From: CAIPFQ01 sp964641775
Lineage (GTDB): Bacteria > Chlamydiota > Chlamydiia > Chlamydiales > SM23-39
Assembly: GCA_964641775.1 (NCBI GenBank)
Contig: CAZXLK010000082.1
Span: forward strand, 1 to 6,301
Length of the DNA: 6,301 nucleotides
Reading direction: 5' to 3'
The notes beneath the pieces are model-generated. The model was not told the origin of the DNA. It did not search any database and saw nothing but the letters and a program-made list of their open reading frames with translations. The position numbers and the translations under genes are program-made. This document shows positions 5,999-6,301 of this stretch, piece after piece. Numbering within the stretch: position 1 is the first letter of the stretch; each line of letters starts with the position of its first letter.

Positions 5999-6301
5999 AT
6001 TTTTTGAAAACCCATATTCGAGACGCAAGATAAGCTGTTCCAGTATAGACCCCTGCTGCAAGAAATTGGCTGAAATAGGGGTTAAAGTTGAAGTGAAGCA
6101 AAACATGAAGAGTGAGAAGATTTAAGCTATAACCGCATATAAAAGTAAAAAAGAACTTAAGTATTTCTGGGAAATGTTTTGCGCCAGAACGAAAAACGAA
6201 GCTTTTATTTAAAAAAAATGAAATGGGTAAACCTATTGCATAACTAAGGGCATTGCTGAGATGAGGATTCATCCCTAGAAACATAAAGGAAAAAATAAGG
6301 G
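5997..6301 (-). CDS. GtrA-family membrane protein, 5' partial
   Basis: Small four-helix inner-membrane protein of the GtrA family (PF04138), whose best-studied members are proposed to flip undecaprenyl-phosphate-linked glucose for O-antigen modification. The visible part carries both family landmarks: ISFFLNKSFVFRS after one helix and ASRIWVFKK at the C-terminus after the last, each a helix ending in a basic-aromatic xVF motif. Between them are two more hydrophobic helices (about KFFFTFICGYSLNLLTLHVLL and the FLAAGVYTGTAYL segment). The frame is open upstream of the ATG at 6284 to the window edge (LIFSF precedes it). The first helix of the family is missing, so the true start lies beyond position 6301. 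It heads a tight minus-strand operon with two GT-C-like genes, matching the usual company of gtrA. Family call strong; the sugar is unknown. Confidence 0.82.
   Translation of the reverse strand, partial: LIFSFMFLGMNPHLSNALSYAIGLPISFFLNKSFVFRSGAKHFPEILKFFFTFICGYSLNLLTLHVLLHFNFNPYFSQFLAAGVYTGTAYLASRIWVFKK

Overview
This is an AT-rich window (well under 45% GC by eye) from a low-GC, probably Gram-negative bacterium. It looks like part of a surface-polysaccharide or glycan-modification locus. The families present (FkbM methyltransferase, NeuD/PglD-type acyltransferase, GT61-type glycosyltransferase, GtrA flippase and GT-C-like polytopic proteins), the decayed gene and the homopolymer runs would suit a host-associated lineage such as Legionellales or amoeba-associated Chlamydiae. 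That placement is a guess; nothing here fixes the taxon.

Layout, plus strand (1-3507). The window opens inside an FkbM-family methyltransferase, exactly at its SAM-binding glycine motif (1-986). A broken gene follows: a short N-terminal stub (994-1050), about 210 bp of non-coding or foreign-looking DNA, and an orphan 113-codon reading frame (1260-1601). The end of that frame overlaps, by ATGA, a NeuD/PglD-like left-handed beta-helix acyltransferase (1598-2257). A GT61-like glycosyltransferase (2269-3507) follows 11 bp later. The tight spacing of the last three frames suggests one transcription unit.

Convergent junction (3508-3634). Between the two gene blocks lie a hairpin inside the last codons of the GT61 gene and a nested palindrome with a perfect 16-bp inner stem. 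This stretch is visibly richer in G+C than its neighbours and may be a bidirectional terminator or a small interspersed repeat.

Layout, minus strand (6301 down to 3635). A GtrA-family membrane protein (5' end outside the window) is followed by two tandem paralogues of a multi-spanning membrane protein that looks like a GT-C-type glycosyltransferase. Gaps are 8-9 bp, and each upstream stop codon touches or overlaps the next ribosome binding site. The first paralogue (4828-5988) is intact. The second (3635-4818) is split by a one-base frame change that can be placed by alignment at a seven-T run (4493-4499, minus strand). The run reads T TTT TTG in frame, so phase variation, frameshifting, transcriptional slippage, sequencing error or plain decay are all possible.

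Working model (inference): the plus-strand genes assemble and decorate (methyl, acyl) a surface glycan. The minus-strand genes resemble a gtr-type module, in which a flippase moves a lipid-linked sugar across the inner membrane and polytopic transferases attach it on the periplasmic side.
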